A DNA stretch of 64,000 nucleotides from Limnanthes douglasii subsp. nivea (taxonomy: Eukaryota > Streptophyta > Magnoliopsida > Brassicales > Limnanthaceae): assembly GCA_036936605.1 (NCBI GenBank), contig JAUPFV010000005.1, forward strand, positions 50,674,742-50,738,741. Reading direction: 5' to 3'. Shown piece after piece: positions 20,996-32,570 of this stretch; the stretch's first letter is position 1; every line of letters starts with the position of its first letter. The notes under the pieces are model-generated. The model worked only from the letters and a program-made list of their open reading frames with translations, had not been told where the DNA came from and did no database searches. Both the position numbers and the translations under genes were made by a program.

Positions 20996-22097
20996 GAATT
21001 ACCGATAACCACCCTAAAAAAATTAAAATTACCGATAACCACCAGAGTTTTGAAGTTTACTAAAAAGCACATGTAACATAAATGCTTCCAACAACATCCA
21101 TAAACACACAAACACGTACAAACTTCAAAAAGAAGTTATTTTGAACCTTTGAAACAACATTTCTTTCGAACCCTAACTTAGAAATATCTACATATATATA
21201 TTATTTATTTATTTTAAAGATGACCAAGATGAAATCCATGAGAGATGTTTTGAAGGAATTTAGGTTTTTTTCTTATGTTAACAATCAAATTGTACTTAAT
21301 TACGCAAGTGGAAAATATTTTCTTTTTACCAACCAAAATTCAACAACTAGAACAGAATTACTTTTTTCAGGCTTATTTCGCAACCAAATTACTATTTACG
21401 AAACTAGTTTTTTCTTTTATACACAACATATTTGTATGTAATTCCGCAACTAGAACACAATTATTTTTTCGCAACCAAATTAAACGTATTTACGCAACTA
21501 GAAGACAATCATTTTCTTTTAAGTTTTATCAACATAAAAATGCATATATTTTCGCAACTACAAGAAAGTTAGTTGTTTCACACTCATTTAACACTTGTAT
21601 TCGCAAAACCAGTTTGTATTTTGTATTTTTACACAATCAAACTTATTTAGCAACCAAAGTCCTATTTACGCAACTCTTTTTTTCTTATTTATGTTGCGCA
21701 TTCGCACGTTATTTTGCTACTACAGAACAGTTGATTTTTAGCAACCAAAATACACGTAATTATGTAATTGGAATACATTGGTTTTTTTGCAACCAAATTC
21801 CATGTAATTACGTAACTAAAAAAATTCATATAATATATGTCATGAATTTAGTTTTGTTCATCTTTAGAAAAAAAACCAATGGTATTTTTAGATTTTTATT
21901 TTTGGAGTTATGGTTTGAAATATATGATATTTAAAATAAATAAGAGAGATAAAAACGGTTAAGGAATATTTCGGACTAACAGGTATTTATATGTAAATAC
22001 TCATTTATTACTATGTGGTTATTCGTACTTAATCAAAATTTGGCTGGTTAGTAGTATACAAGTTTGATGTTGGATGGTTAGTGTTAGATAACTCTAA
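20996..22097. mobile_element. possible non-autonomous DNA transposon holding a CGCAAC array
   Basis: The left end GAATTACCGATAACCACC and the reversed right end GAGTTATCTAACACTAACCA look like imperfect inverted ends, each followed by a second AACCA-containing block about 30-40 bases further in. The centre (21270-21830) is a degenerate array of CGCAACTAGAACACAAT units like 20225-20700. The 219-codon open frame at 21275 is a by-product of the array. The sequence at 20800-20935 resembles the right end, so a second related copy may lie just upstream. I could not define a target duplication. Confidence 0.35.
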
Positions 22098-23480
22098 GTA
22101 AAATAATTAAAAAATTATTAAATAAAAAAAATAAAATAAAATAAAAAATAAAATAAAAAAAATAAACTCAGTAGTATAATTATATTAATATGATTGTCAA
22201 GATTCTATTATACATTATAACTGTTTTATGAAAAAATATTATAAAAAATTAAAATTACTAAACATAGTCATATATATATATATAATGATTATAATTATCT
22301 TTTGGAACAAAAAAAATTAACAAACAAAAATATAACTACGTCTAGTAACTTGGTATAGGAATAAGATAAAGCAAATATATTAGATAGTTGTTAACAAATA
22401 CAAATATTATGTGGTGCTAATTATGTGATGATGCAATTTTTTTTGCCAATCATATATATATTCTTAATTATCTCTATTTTTATGCTTAAGATACAATCCA
22501 TTGAGTTCTTATTATTTTGCAGGTCAGGTAATTGGGCTGAACTAATTTTAAATTTATCATTATCTTTGTATTCTTTGCGAAAGATTTGAGGTAGGACTAA
22601 AATTTATAAAATTTATGGGCTATTTGTTATATTCGCATTAGGTGGCCAAATCTATTCTGTGTATTAGCGCTTCAGGCTGAATGTTTTTTTATTGACCCAT
22701 ACAACAACCTAGTTTTGGCGGGAGTCATAAAAGTCTTCTGATGTATTTATGTTAAATTTGATTGAATTTTACTCGTACTCGCAGAACGAAAAATCAGAGT
22801 CATTTCTGTACTAGTTCAGTTTGACCATATTTTTGTCTCCATTAAAAACCTTTGACGAACCAAAACCTCCATTGAGAAAAAAAAACTTTATTTTGTCAAA
22901 ATAAAAAAGTACACACAACATGTAGCCTGTTACTAGGTTAATTAGAACCTTTAACTAAATTTTAAAGGTTTTATATAAACTTGAATATGCTTTAATATTC
23001 CCTTATGTGTAGTAGAGTAGCTCCATAGTCCTTTTAGAAGGACATATAAAGGACTAGCACCAATTCTGAAGCAATAAATGATTCATGAGGGTAGGATGGT
23101 TGTTTGTCTTTTTTACAAAGATGTTTTCTTTGGTTTGCGGTTGGCCAAAGTTTTACCAGTTGCAATTGGCTATTAGCCAAATGTAATCCTTGCGTAATAT
23201 GTTTATATATCTAACTTTAAAATTTAAAAATATATTTTCATAACTGAAGATAATACTCTTATGGAGGGGCTAACTGTAACTAAAGAATAATATTTTTAGA
23301 TAAGTTCATGTGTAATTCGAGATGGTGAAATCACGTGCTTTGAGAGGGAGATCCACGCATGCAGACTGTTCTGATTTCTTAAGGATCTTACAAGCTAAAA
23401 TAATAAAGGTTACACATTGGGATTGAATGTATGTCGTTGAATTAAAACCATATGCATGGTTAGATATAAATTCAAAGTTA
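22098..23480. other. AT-rich intergenic sequence
   Basis: A/T-rich with (AAAT)n-like runs near 22110-22160 and TA runs near 22270 and 22450. No coding similarity seen. Confidence 0.4.
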
Positions 23481-23483
23481 AGT

Positions 23484-23491
23484 ATAAATAG
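23484..23491 (+). promoter_or_regulatory. possible TATA box before the 23698 open frame
   Basis: AGTATAAATAG lies about 210 bases before the ATG at 23698. Weak evidence on its own in AT-rich DNA. Confidence 0.25.
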
Positions 23492-23697
23492 TCATAGGTA
23501 ATGTCATTCTCTATTTTCCTTTTCTTCATCTTCTTTATTTATATTTTTAGTAGTATACTTTTCTTACTGAAACTCAAAGACATCAAAATGTTTCTTTGAT
23601 TTTATTAAAGAATACATCAAGGTGTATCAACCTCTTATTCATTCAAGCCTTAAAACAAAAATAATAAAAACGCGTCAGCCAAAGGTAGAGTACAACG

Positions 23698-23991
23698 ATG
23701 AGGGAGATGGCTTTAACCATCAAAATCCTTGTATTAGTGCTCATTTTGGGTCGCCATCACCAATTAAATATAGGAAACTACTCAACTTTGATGCTACAAA
23801 GAAGAATACTAAAGCCTCAAATAATAGAGAAGGGTGATGCATGGGAGGATGTTGTAATTGATGATATTGTTTCTCTTACAAGTATTCATGTCATAGATCA
23901 GGAAAGTGCACCTCATATGGCTGCAATAATTCCAATCAAAACTCCAATAATTATGGTCCATGCCATATTGAATCAACCAAATATATTTTAA
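23698..23991 (+). CDS. small open frame, possible secreted peptide, unrecognised
   Basis: 97 codons. The first 18 residues (MREMALTIKILVLVLILG) have the shape of a signal peptide: a charged start, then a run of Leu, Ile and Val. The rest has no Cys pattern, no repeat and no family motif that I know. A CT-rich stretch and a TATA-like site lie upstream. The next 80-500 bases hold a decayed retrotransposon-type domain, so this could be part of an old element or chance. I do not assign a function. Confidence 0.25.
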   Translation: MREMALTIKILVLVLILGRHHQLNIGNYSTLMLQRRILKPQIIEKGDAWEDVVIDDIVSLTSIHVIDQESAPHMAAIIPIKTPIIMVHAILNQPNIF

Positions 23992-24071
23992 TATGTGCTA
24001 AATTGTCTTAGTGTTGTTCAAACTAAGAAGGTGTGTGAGAACTATTATAATACATCTAGGCCAAAGATTGG

Positions 24072-24510
24072 TGTGATAAGTTAGAGGAGTTGTGGATTCC
24101 ATATAATGGCGTGGTTAGGTTCCCAACAAAGGATGATACAACTTTGGATGATTATGATCATGAGGTGGCCTTTTTTTTACTTATATGTTTAAGATGGGGG
24201 TTCGGTTCCGTTCAAGTTATGATATGTTGAAGTTCTTCAAGGGTACTTAATATATCCAACCGAATTGGTGTTGAATGCCTAAAGGATCTTGTTGTTGGCT
24301 ATTTTATTGTCACATAAAGTTACCAATACTTCAGTTTCATGAGATTTTTTGTAATGGTTTTGATTTCGTTTGAAGCTTAAACCCAAATATTTATATTTTC
24401 AATAAGGCAAAAATCTTTACTGACCTTCTAAAGTTTACTAAGGTTTGAAAGAACAGGTTCGTATACATCATTGGTGACTTGGAGACGGACATAAAGTAGA
24501 GTAAATGGTT
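24072..24510 (+). pseudogene. decayed aORF-like ('putative gypsy type transposon') domain
   Basis: In shifting plus frames: KLEELWIPYNGVVRFPTKDD, DHEVAFFLL, SYDMLKFFKGYLIYPTELVL, NA-stop-RILLLAILLS and KNRFVYIIGDLE. The order (IP start, acidic VxLxxxxF part, FL..L....P.QL.PNAWR, K.RF.F..G) matches the conserved domain of the Tat antisense genes at 56000 and 3700. The wording differs, so it comes from another lineage. No LTR or pol was found nearby. Confidence 0.45.
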
Positions 24511-26177
24511 CCACTCACATAGATATAACTCTAAAAGTAAGTCATTTATCCCGCCACCACATTATGTAAAAAGATTAATAATGGACATCTTATCTATGTG
24601 TAATTTTGATATGTTGATATATTACTTGATGAGCCTGCTAGAATCAAAAAGAAAAAAGAAAACACTTAGTCTAATATATCTTATAAATTGTTGCTGCCTC
24701 TAGAATTAAAAACTTATTTGAGGAACAAGACTTCGGTCAGGCCATCTTAACGTAAAAATACTATTATGAAGCTAGTTATTGTGAAGATTGAGCTTGTTGG
24801 ATGTATAAAAACTAGAGTTGGTAGTACTATAGTTGATAGGGTTAGCCGTCCAGGTATGGTTATTGATCTTTTAATATCTAACAGCCACACAAGGGGGCGT
24901 AAATGTCTGACTATAAACACCATAATATACACTAAGTTCTATGCTAAATAAATTAATACAATTAAACGAGCTATATGAGAAAGAATAAGCAAGTTATAAA
25001 ACAAATAAAGCAACAAAGTTGGACGAACTATATGATAAAAAAAGAAACTTGTAAAAAAAATCATCGTAGTTAGATAAACTACAAGATAAATAATAGAAAA
25101 GTTATAAGATAGACGACTTAAATCAACAAATAAGCATTGACGAGCTAAATGACTCCGATAATAAATAAGGTACAGAAAAAGTCAGAAGACGAGGTACTCT
25201 TAGTATATTAACTCCTTTATATATTTTTACAACGCAGTGTTATTCTATAACATACGTTGGAAAAATGAGGAGTATAAGAACATATTACAATATTTTTGAA
25301 AAGTTAGATAATTAACTTCAAGAACCAAAGATGACGACTCCAAGATAACGGGGGAAAACATATGAACTGTGAATAATATATAAAAAATATATTTGATAAG
25401 TTAAATATGACCACCTAAAGATGATGAGGTAAAATATATGTTTTAAGAATAATATAAAAGAAATGCAAGCTTGGTAAGTTATGAGAATAAGGTTAACGGA
25501 CTAAAGATCATGAATAAAAGGTAACTAGTTAAGAAAAACAAGTATAATGAACGAATTAGACGAGGTAACGATGTAAATAAATTAGGTAACTCAACGTGAT
25601 GACCTAGAAGACATTCAACTTTACGAATTTTATCAATTTAAATTAACATGGGCATTAATAATTGGATATACATCACCTTGACGAGATACACACACAATAC
25701 GAGATATAATGAAGACGAGTAATTAACTAAGTAAATAAGCTAAAATAAGATATTTATCATTTCCTATTACCATAATATTTTATAGAGGAAAAAGATGAGA
25801 ATTATGATCAATATAGATGATAATAAATCATCATGACCACTTACATCTTTAATGTAAGACAATAAACTAAAAAGTAGTAGTGAAGACAATGAAGACTATT
25901 CAAGTCAAATACGAAACCAAAACATGAAAAAAGTGAATATAACACTATCTCATTATACTTAAAGACTTTTAGTGTTTAAGTTTCATTTGATATTCCAACT
26001 TAATGGTTAGGGAGAACCGTGACAAGGACATAATAGTTGGATAGTGATAGAGAAATAAAAACTTATATTATTTGTTAAATATAGACAAATATTTTATATT
26101 AGAAATAAATAAATAAATAAGAAAAATTAGACATATAGCCTTGTAATACTTCATATTTATTATATATATATATATAC

Positions 26178-26211
<34 letters not shown>

Positions 26212-26650
26212 GTGTATTTTAAAATTGGACTATCTCATCAATAACCAAAATATTTCTCCTTCTAATTTTATTTCTCTGAGATCTCTTTTTTCTATTAATG
26301 GTTAATAAGTCGATAACACATTTGATAATTATTTTATGAAATAAAATTTATCGTCAATTCAGTCAAGATGGCTGTCCGAGGTTATTATCATAGATTGATG
26401 GTAAAACCTAAAATCATCAATTTACTCTTGTTTTGTTCGTCAATATTTGTGATGGATTGATATCTAACAATTTAAAAACATAATTACTAAAAATTTGATA
26501 AGAAAAAAAATATTGATCCAATAACGTATTGCGAAATTGGTAAATGGAAAAGTAAGATGATTTTTTTTCAGAAATAAAATATTGATCGATTAAATTAATT
26601 TTAAAAATTGATTGAAGTGTTTAAATTATTTACAAGTTACCATAAATGTT
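24511..26650. other. AT-rich intergenic sequence
   Basis: Recurring phrases such as GATAAGTTA, ACGAGCTA and ATGATAAA, but no period I can define and no coding similarity. A (TA)n/(CATATA)n microsatellite is at 26160-26214. Confidence 0.4.
26160..26214. repeat. (TA)n and (ACATAT)n microsatellite
   Basis: About nine TA units, then CATATA repeated about seven times, ending ATATACGTG. Confidence 0.85.
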
Positions 26651-26660
26651 ATAGTCGATT

Positions 26661-26874
26661 ATTTGTTTTCGTGAGGGAACTCACAGCCGTTACTCAATGA
26701 GTGCGCACAGGGTAAATCATCGGTCTGATGTCATAACCTGCGAATCAATGCCAGAAGGTAAACCATACAAGGTGACAGGCTCAACCCATAAAGATTTTGT
26801 AGAGGAGTTCAAACGCATGACTTTTTGGTCACGAGCTCATCTACTCCACCAATTTGCCTATCCCTTTCGGGGTC
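26661..26874 (-). mobile_element. SINE copy 3
   Basis: Reversed, it reads CAAATTGGTGGAGTAGATGA (A-box region), GTCATGCGTTTGAACTCC (B-box region), GAGCCTGTCACCTTGTATGG, TTTACCTTCTGGCATTG, CCTGTGCGCACTCATTGAG and TAACGGCTG. These are the blocks of the copy at 40087. An 8-base duplication AGTCGATT flanks it (26653-26660 and 26875-26882). The B box has GTTTGAACTCC where the consensus is GTTCGANTCC. Confidence 0.8.
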
Positions 26875-26882
26875 AGTCGATT

Positions 26883-27511
26883 TTAGTTAATAGATAATAA
26901 CACATGAAGGGAATATTATTGGATATTTTAATTATCTCACATTTATAATTATTAGAATTCACAAACTTAATTAGCAAAACGGTTATGCTAAACTATAATC
27001 CAAGCTATTAAGTTCTCTCATAATTTAGATGAGGTCTCCAATTTCATTCAAAAAACATACCTAGTTAAAAATTAAATTTTCTCACTCATATACTAAGTTC
27101 TCTAATTTTCAAAATATTATATTTTTTCTTCTCTTTTTCTTTTACTCTTTTCACGAACAACATAAATAAAAATAATCTATTCATTTTTAAAAACTGAAAA
27201 GGAGCTTATCTTTCTTTAAAAAACAAAAACTTAATCAATAGACAAATGAAAAGAGTAAGTTCTCTTCACATTCTTGATTTAATTCACTTTTAATTTTTAA
27301 TTTATGTTTTGGGTTGGATCTAAATTTAACTTATTTAAGATGTTGAAATTTATTAAATATAATATTATAATCAATTTGGGAATGAAAATATGGTATGGTA
27401 GTGGTGATTTTATGTGAGATTTAGGCTTTTTAAATATTTTGGAGTGTGTTTTTGTAAAGAACAATCTATGGAATTCACGACTGTTCTTGAGCACCAGTAT
27501 AATGAATGCTT
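26883..27511. other. AT-rich intergenic sequence
   Basis: No coding similarity, array or RNA gene seen. Confidence 0.4.
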
Positions 27512-27516
27512 CATAC

Positions 27517-27926
27517 TGATGAACTCAGAAAATCCTTAGGTAAGTTCAGAAGCGGAAATATTCGTTAGAGAGGAACTGACTAAGAAATGTTTGTATGAAG
27601 TAATTGTAATAATTAAATGAGTGTTTTGTAGAGAGAGAAAGAGACAAAAGTAATAAATGTAGCAATAATTGACTAATCATTTGTCTTTTTCCCAAAAAGG
27701 GAATGTTCTTTATATAGTACATGAGGTGGGTAGTAAAATTACATAATTACCACCATTAAAGTGGATTTCTCACCCATTCTTTTACTATTTACAGATAGTA
27801 TATCATTTAACCCTTCTACTTATTATGTTTGCTTTACTTTGGTTCTTTATCACTAAATATACAAACATATGCCTTTTATTTGGCATAATTAACCTAGTGA
27901 TTATCTATATTTTTCTCCCATTATCA
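27517..27926 (-). repeat. 3' LTR, family B
   Basis: TGATGAACTCAG to CCCATTATCA on the plus strand; the pair of 33134-33554. Contains TTTATATAGTACATGAGGTG, a likely promoter on the other side of the pair. Confidence 0.9.
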
Positions 27927-27945
27927 GTAGCCCCCCAGTCCTCAC
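27927..27945 (-). other. polypurine tract, family B
   Basis: The minus strand reads GAGGACTGGGGGGCTAC directly before the LTR, almost the same as in the inner and outer elements. Confidence 0.85.
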
Positions 27946-28318
27946 GAAGATATCTGAGTGAAGACTGCATTTATTCTTCGAGTTTGCTCAGATTTTATGA
28001 CCTCATCGGATCAGATGGCTTTGCTGGTTATGCCTCACCTATAAATTGTTTAGATACTACTCTTCAGACTATTTGGATAAAAACTCCTTCGTGATGACCT
28101 TACCCTTCGTCATGATGAACTCACCTAAGTCATCATTCGATTTGAACTCACGTGCTTCTGTCTAACCGTTATAGAGTCAGTGAATTTTTAGATAGTGAGT
28201 CACTTCTGGCCACGTGTCGGATCCTTACCGTAGCCTGCCAGCGCGCAGTTTGAAGCGGTTTGTCACAAGGGAAGCATGTCAAGACTTCTTTAACCTTTCG
28301 CTTTCTATTCTATTTCAC

Positions 28319-28326
28319 TATAAATA
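28319..28326 (+). promoter_or_regulatory. orphan antisense promoter TATA box (family B)
   Basis: CTATAAATAC in the leader between the family B polypurine tract and the C LTR, at the usual place for the aORF promoter. Its own gene is gone; 50 bases later the C LTR begins. Confidence 0.45.
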
Positions 28327-28373
28327 CTTTGTTCCTTCTCTGAATATAGGTTTACACTTTTTGATCTTTGTCT

Positions 28374-28741
28374 TGGTTTGGTTTATTTTGGGTTGGGGGT
28401 AGTTTGGTAAAATGTTTTGGTAAGTTTAAAGTATTTAGTGTTTAGTGGAAATAGTAGTGAGATAATGGAGCAGCTTGCTTATATTAAATGTTGATCACCT
28501 TCATTAATGAGAGTGGTTGGGGTATTTATATCCTTAATCAATGACCCATGGGCTTACCGGGTCAAGTTATGAAACTGAGTCAAGTTTAAGGACCCATTAG
28601 TCTTTTAAGTTGATTAGAAAGTAACTTAGTCAAAAGGTGTTCTACATTTATCCTGTTCGGATTTCTCAGCGGAGTGTTATGGTCCGAATTACCCCTGTCC
28701 GATTAAGAAGTGGGTTGTGTCTGAAGTTTCCGAAATCATCA
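28374..28741 (-). repeat. family C LTR inside the chimeric element
   Basis: TGGTTTGGTTTATTTT to CGAAATCATCA. It aligns with 63075-63450 and 16604-17011. Flanks TGTCT and GTAGC differ, so it is not a simple solo LTR. It is followed by a tract like the one after 63450 (GTAGCGCAATTTTTAGACC; compare GTAACCCCTTTTTTAGG), so it is the 3' end of a C element. Confidence 0.7.
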
Positions 28742-29105
28742 GTAGCGCAATTTTTAGACCTCATTAAATGTTTTTAGTAGGTCTAAAACACCTACCAAGT
28801 AAGTATTGACTTTATCCGATCTGCTCGTGTCGTCCGGACTAAAAATTCCATTTTGAACACTAACCGAGTTAAAAATTTATCAAAACTGGTTTCTCTTCCT
28901 AGAATTCTAAGAGTTTTTTCCTTGGATTGTGGGACACGTGTCACTATTTGGTTTGACCTACCAGCCGTTATTTTCCCTAGATTGGCGCATCCACTAAGTC
29001 TAGAAAGTTACATAAGCTTTTAATTCTTCACACGTCTGCGCAACCTTTAATCATTGCAAAAACCCTATTCAACTTCTCCTAGGTAACTGTTTCTTTTTAC
29101 TATTA

Positions 29106-29113
29106 TATAAATA
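29106..29113 (+). promoter_or_regulatory. TATA box of the chimeric element's antisense gene
   Basis: TATATAAATACC, about 95 bases before the ATG at 29202, with a CACACTCAAAGCATTTTTAG leader close to that at 63840-63880. Confidence 0.6.
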
Positions 29114-30500
29114 CCATTTTTACTATTTCATTGTCTTCCACACTCAAAGCATTTTTAGAGAGATTCCCATCCTTACCTTCAATTTGTTCTTGAGAGGTTT
29201 TATGTTCACAGCCAAAAACGCATTAGTTAAAGGCGGCTGGTTAAATTTGTTAGAGTTTGAAAGAGCGAAGACGGTAGAAAGAGAGAACCGCATCGATGCC
29301 GGCCTCCCAGTTTCTCCAAGTGAGAAAACCAGTCAACCAACCCAGGACGCCGATCAAGGGTCTTTCTCTTCCAAAAACCCTAGGCCCAGACCGCTCTTAT
29401 TTCGACCAAACCTTTCACTCCTTCCCTCAGGCTCTTCTGTTCAAGAATCTCAACCTCTTGTGCCTAAAGAAAAAGCCGTTTCAAGTATCAGAAAACCCTC
29501 TCCCTTTATTGTTATGGGTTCTGATGTTGAGAAGTCTCCGGAGAAGATAACCCCTCTCCGGACGACCCGACAAAATAAAACTCAATCCACACCTTCACTG
29601 CCAAAACCCTCCTGTTCGGAGGTATCTAAAGCAGCTCCAAGAGCCAAGACCTCCAGATACCAACCTCCAGATATCAGGCCTTCAGAGGCAACAATCGCTC
29701 AACCATCTGAACAACCTTCTGTGAAAGAAACTAAACCAATTTCTTCCAAGGCAGCTGACAAACCTTCCACAATGATGAAAGAGATTTTGGAAGTAAGCAT
29801 CGAGGATCCCCCCTTTGAGACCGAGGCATCAGGTCAAACAGGGGATGATGCTTCTGATAAGAAGGGCAAAAGTAAGGTTAAAATCTGTATGGCTCATCCA
29901 GATTCGCTTCCGGAGTTCTTAGAGGCCAAGGTAGGCCTATGCTTCAAACATGTTAGTGTCAAATACATGTTGTCTCTACAAAACATAAATTACATCTACA
30001 CCCACACTACTGAGTTGGGCCGAATCCGGACAAAATGGGGGATTCCAGAGTCAGTAAAATTAAGGATACCTATTACTCCAGAGACTCACATGGACTGCAA
30101 GCTTAATGAGGTGGTAATATTCACCGAAGTGCTAAACTAGGGGCTCCGGTTTCCATTGGACCCAAAAATTGTCAAGTACTTTCACTTGGTTAAACTTTAC
30201 CCTAGCCAACTAAGCCGTAATGCCTAGTACTCTCTTCTTTCTTGCATTATGCATTAAGGTTGTCTAAAATACCACTTCTGATGGAGTAGTTTGCTGCTGT
30301 AGCAAGCTTGTACAAGAATATTTAGATTTTATTCTACCATCACAACATGGGGAACAAATTTAAAGTCGTGGATGACTTACTGGAGTCCGAAAAGAACTGG
30401 AGGACAGAATTTATGTTTCTCAGTTGGACATGGGAAAATGGCAGTAAGATCAAGGCCAACACCAATCCTAGCATGTTGACTAGCAGGTGGAAAAGTACTG

Positions 30501-30591
30501 GTAATTTTCTTTCTTTTCTTTGTCTTTCATGTTTTTTCTTCTTAAATCATAAGTGTTTTCCAGTTCTGATTGGCTTGTTACTCCTTATCAG
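30501..30591 (+). other. intron in the chimeric element's aORF
   Basis: 91 bases: GTAATTTTC at the start, a T-rich tract, CTTATCAG at the end. Joining the flanks gives RWKST-VLPNEFTGYLEE in phase 1, the same place and phase as the GT...AG remnant at 55655-55683 (RTWVPD-VSKEF). Confidence 0.7.
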
Positions 30592-31429
30592 TGCTGCCGA
30601 ATGAGTTCACCGGATATTTGGAGGAGGGACAAAAGACCTGTGCAAAACTCAATGCATGGGTTGCAGAGCACTGGGGGAATGCCTTCCACAACTGCTTCAC
30701 ATCAGGGAACTTAGTGAGGTCGCATATGCGGAACATCGCAGGCCGGAGATATCTCACATGGGAAGATCTAACCACCATTCATCCTCCTGGCATGATTCTC
30801 AAAAGGACAGAAGCCAAGGATGTCAAATTGCTCTTATCTTCCAGAGCAAAGGCTCCCAGCAAGATGAAGAACAACAAGAAGAAGGCTACAACAGAGTTGG
30901 TTCAAGCAGCCACAGAAGGGACTGGTTTGGGGAACCAAGGGGGAATTGATGCAGCCCTGCTCAAAGCAGTGGAGGTTGAAACAGTGAGAGAGGCTGGAGA
31001 GTCGCAGAACCCACCAAAGCCTCCTAAGAATGCTAGAAAATGGAGGGTCATCAGTAATGAGAAAACTGCTAAGAAGAAGAAGAAAGTCACCTTGGGAGAA
31101 GAAATAATTCTTAGTCCTTCGGAAATCCAACTTCCACCATCCCCTTCTGATCCTAGCTTGCAAGAGAAAATCCTAACAGATCTTCGATCCGGAGAGATTG
31201 CTGGGGGAGGAAATGATGACGTGGACATCAGTGCCCTTCAAGACATTGACTTGTATTTCAATGATTCTGAGAAGGATGATTTTGCAGTTCCCTATTGTCC
31301 CTCCAGTTCTGCCAATATGGTGACCTTCAATGGCAAATCCTTCTCCATTTTCGGATAGCAAGATGTCCTGAGCCACTCCCTCCTCGGTCATATCCGTCCC
31401 ATACTTGATCTGGAAAGCGGGTAAAAAGT

Positions 31430-31940
31430 TAGACCAACCTTATCAACTCCCTCTCCTCTGACAAGCAATCTCTGTCAAACAACCTCTTAAACTCTCAACA
31501 AAGCATAGAGGAACTGAAGAAGGAGAAAGAGGCACTGAATAAGGACAATGAGGATTCATCAACTAAGTTAGCCACATCGAAAGCAGCCAAAACTGAGCTC
31601 CAGACTAAGTATGCTGACTTAGAAAAAGACCTCACAACGTTGAAGAAGGAAGTGAAGACCAAGGATAGTGTCATTCAAACCTTAACCGATGAGAATACTA
31701 AGTTAGAGGGCACTATTTCAGAGATGACCAAAGAGAATGAGGATTTGAAAACGCAGCAGGAGCAAGACATCCAAGAGAGTATTGATAAATACACCAACAA
31801 AGTAATAAACTCTTTAATAAAGAGAGATGATGGGATCAAGTCAGACATGGTACTGCTGTTCCATGAGACCTTTCCGAAGAGGACATTAGGTCATCTATCG
31901 ATTATGTGGATTACGAAGAGATCCTATTTCATACTCTAGC
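31430..31940 (+). other. coiled-coil segment of the aORF
   Basis: Open plus-strand run rich in Leu, Lys, Glu and Asn with regular spacing: SQQSIEELKKEKEALNKDNE, DLEKDLTTLKKEVKTKDSVI, LEGTISEMTKENEDLKTQQE. Ends with KSDMVLLFHETFPKRTLGHL, which matches the T2 copy (KWDMVMLFHKTYLNQSLREL). Confidence 0.75.
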
Positions 31941-32099
31941 AGATGGTGACAAATGCAACTACTCCAATGGAATTGATTCTACTACTGATGGCGAAGAGGG
32001 AATTGGTGAGAGTTCAAGCGCCGAACTCAAAAGTTCTAAAAAAGGTGATGGTGGTGAAGGAGAGTCCGAAGAGAACAAACCCTAAGGTCTTATATTATT

Positions 32100-32250
32100 T
32101 TTTGTCTTTCAAACAGTTAAAGTCCTTGGATGGCCAAGGCATATTTTGTACTATTATTCGGTTAAAGTCCGAATATGTCATTTGAAAACCTAAAGTCCTT
32201 GGATGGCCAATGCATGTTTTTTTCTCATCTTCGGTTAATGTCCGAATAGG
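32100..32250. repeat. short duplicated unit after the aORF
   Basis: TTAAAGTCCTTGGATGGCCA followed by (A/T)(A/G)GGCAT(A/G)TTTT, then CGGTTAA(A/T)GTCCGAATA, occurs twice. This is the convergent zone that holds longer arrays in T2 and the inner element. Confidence 0.5.
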
Positions 32251-32520
32251 TTTAATTTATCATACTTTCCTTTGTTTAATACTTTCTTTTCTTTAAATTT
32301 TTCATGGCTAATGTTCAAGTAGCCCTAGTATTTTAGAGGCATTAAAGTGAGTGTGTTTAATATCTCTGATGACATATATTTAATGGTCATCACTTCACCA
32401 AGTTTATCCGGTCTACTAAAGACCCAAAGTGTTGAACAAGTGATTTAACTTGAATTGAATCGTAGTAAAACCACTCTAAATATTTTAAGAAAACATCATA
32501 TATTATTAAATAAAAGACCG

Positions 32521-32570
32521 GACACCTCATTAAAACCTCCCCACGCCACCAGGGTAGGAAAGAGTATGCC
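32521..32570 (-). other. conserved motif after pol (chimeric copy, pol absent)
   Basis: Plus strand: CTCATTAAAACCTCCCC, then CACCAGGGTAGGAAAGAGT. The motif is kept although pol has been deleted, and now lies next to the gag N-terminus. Confidence 0.65.

Larger units (their letters stand above)
29202..32085 (+). pseudogene. antisense accessory gene (aORF), best preserved copy of family C
   Basis: ATG chosen at 29202 because MFTA(K/R)NALVKGGWLNLLE recurs at 63893; the frame opens at 29184 with a TTG. Residues 1-90 hold this head and a Ser/Pro-rich linker; then RTKWGIPESVKLRIPIT, a TAG for Trp at 30138, GLRFPLDPKIVKYF, LYPSQLSRNA, a frameshift, and DDLLESEKNWRTEFMFLSWT. After an intron (30501-30591) comes KLNAWVAEHWGNAFHNCFTS, basic patches (KKKKKVTLGEE), a coiled coil (31450-31850, heptad-like Leu/Lys/Glu), then a frameshift near 31875 and an acidic tail GEEGIGESSSAELKSSKKGD to TAA at 32083. 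Two open stretches of 318 and 262 codons survive. It lies antisense to the missing pol. Function unknown to me. Confidence 0.75.

Noticed and set aside
21275..21934. 219-codon plus-strand open frame
   Set aside because: Composed of degenerate CGCAAC-array units; low complexity, Phe/Thr/Asn-rich, no domain.
28374..28741. Simple solo LTR of family C
   Set aside because: The flanking five bases differ (TGTCT and GTAGC), and the following sequence matches the internal region of a family C element at 63451 onward.
30834..31228. Minus-strand frames of 108-109 codons
   Set aside because: Complement of the aORF basic and linker region; no family motif.
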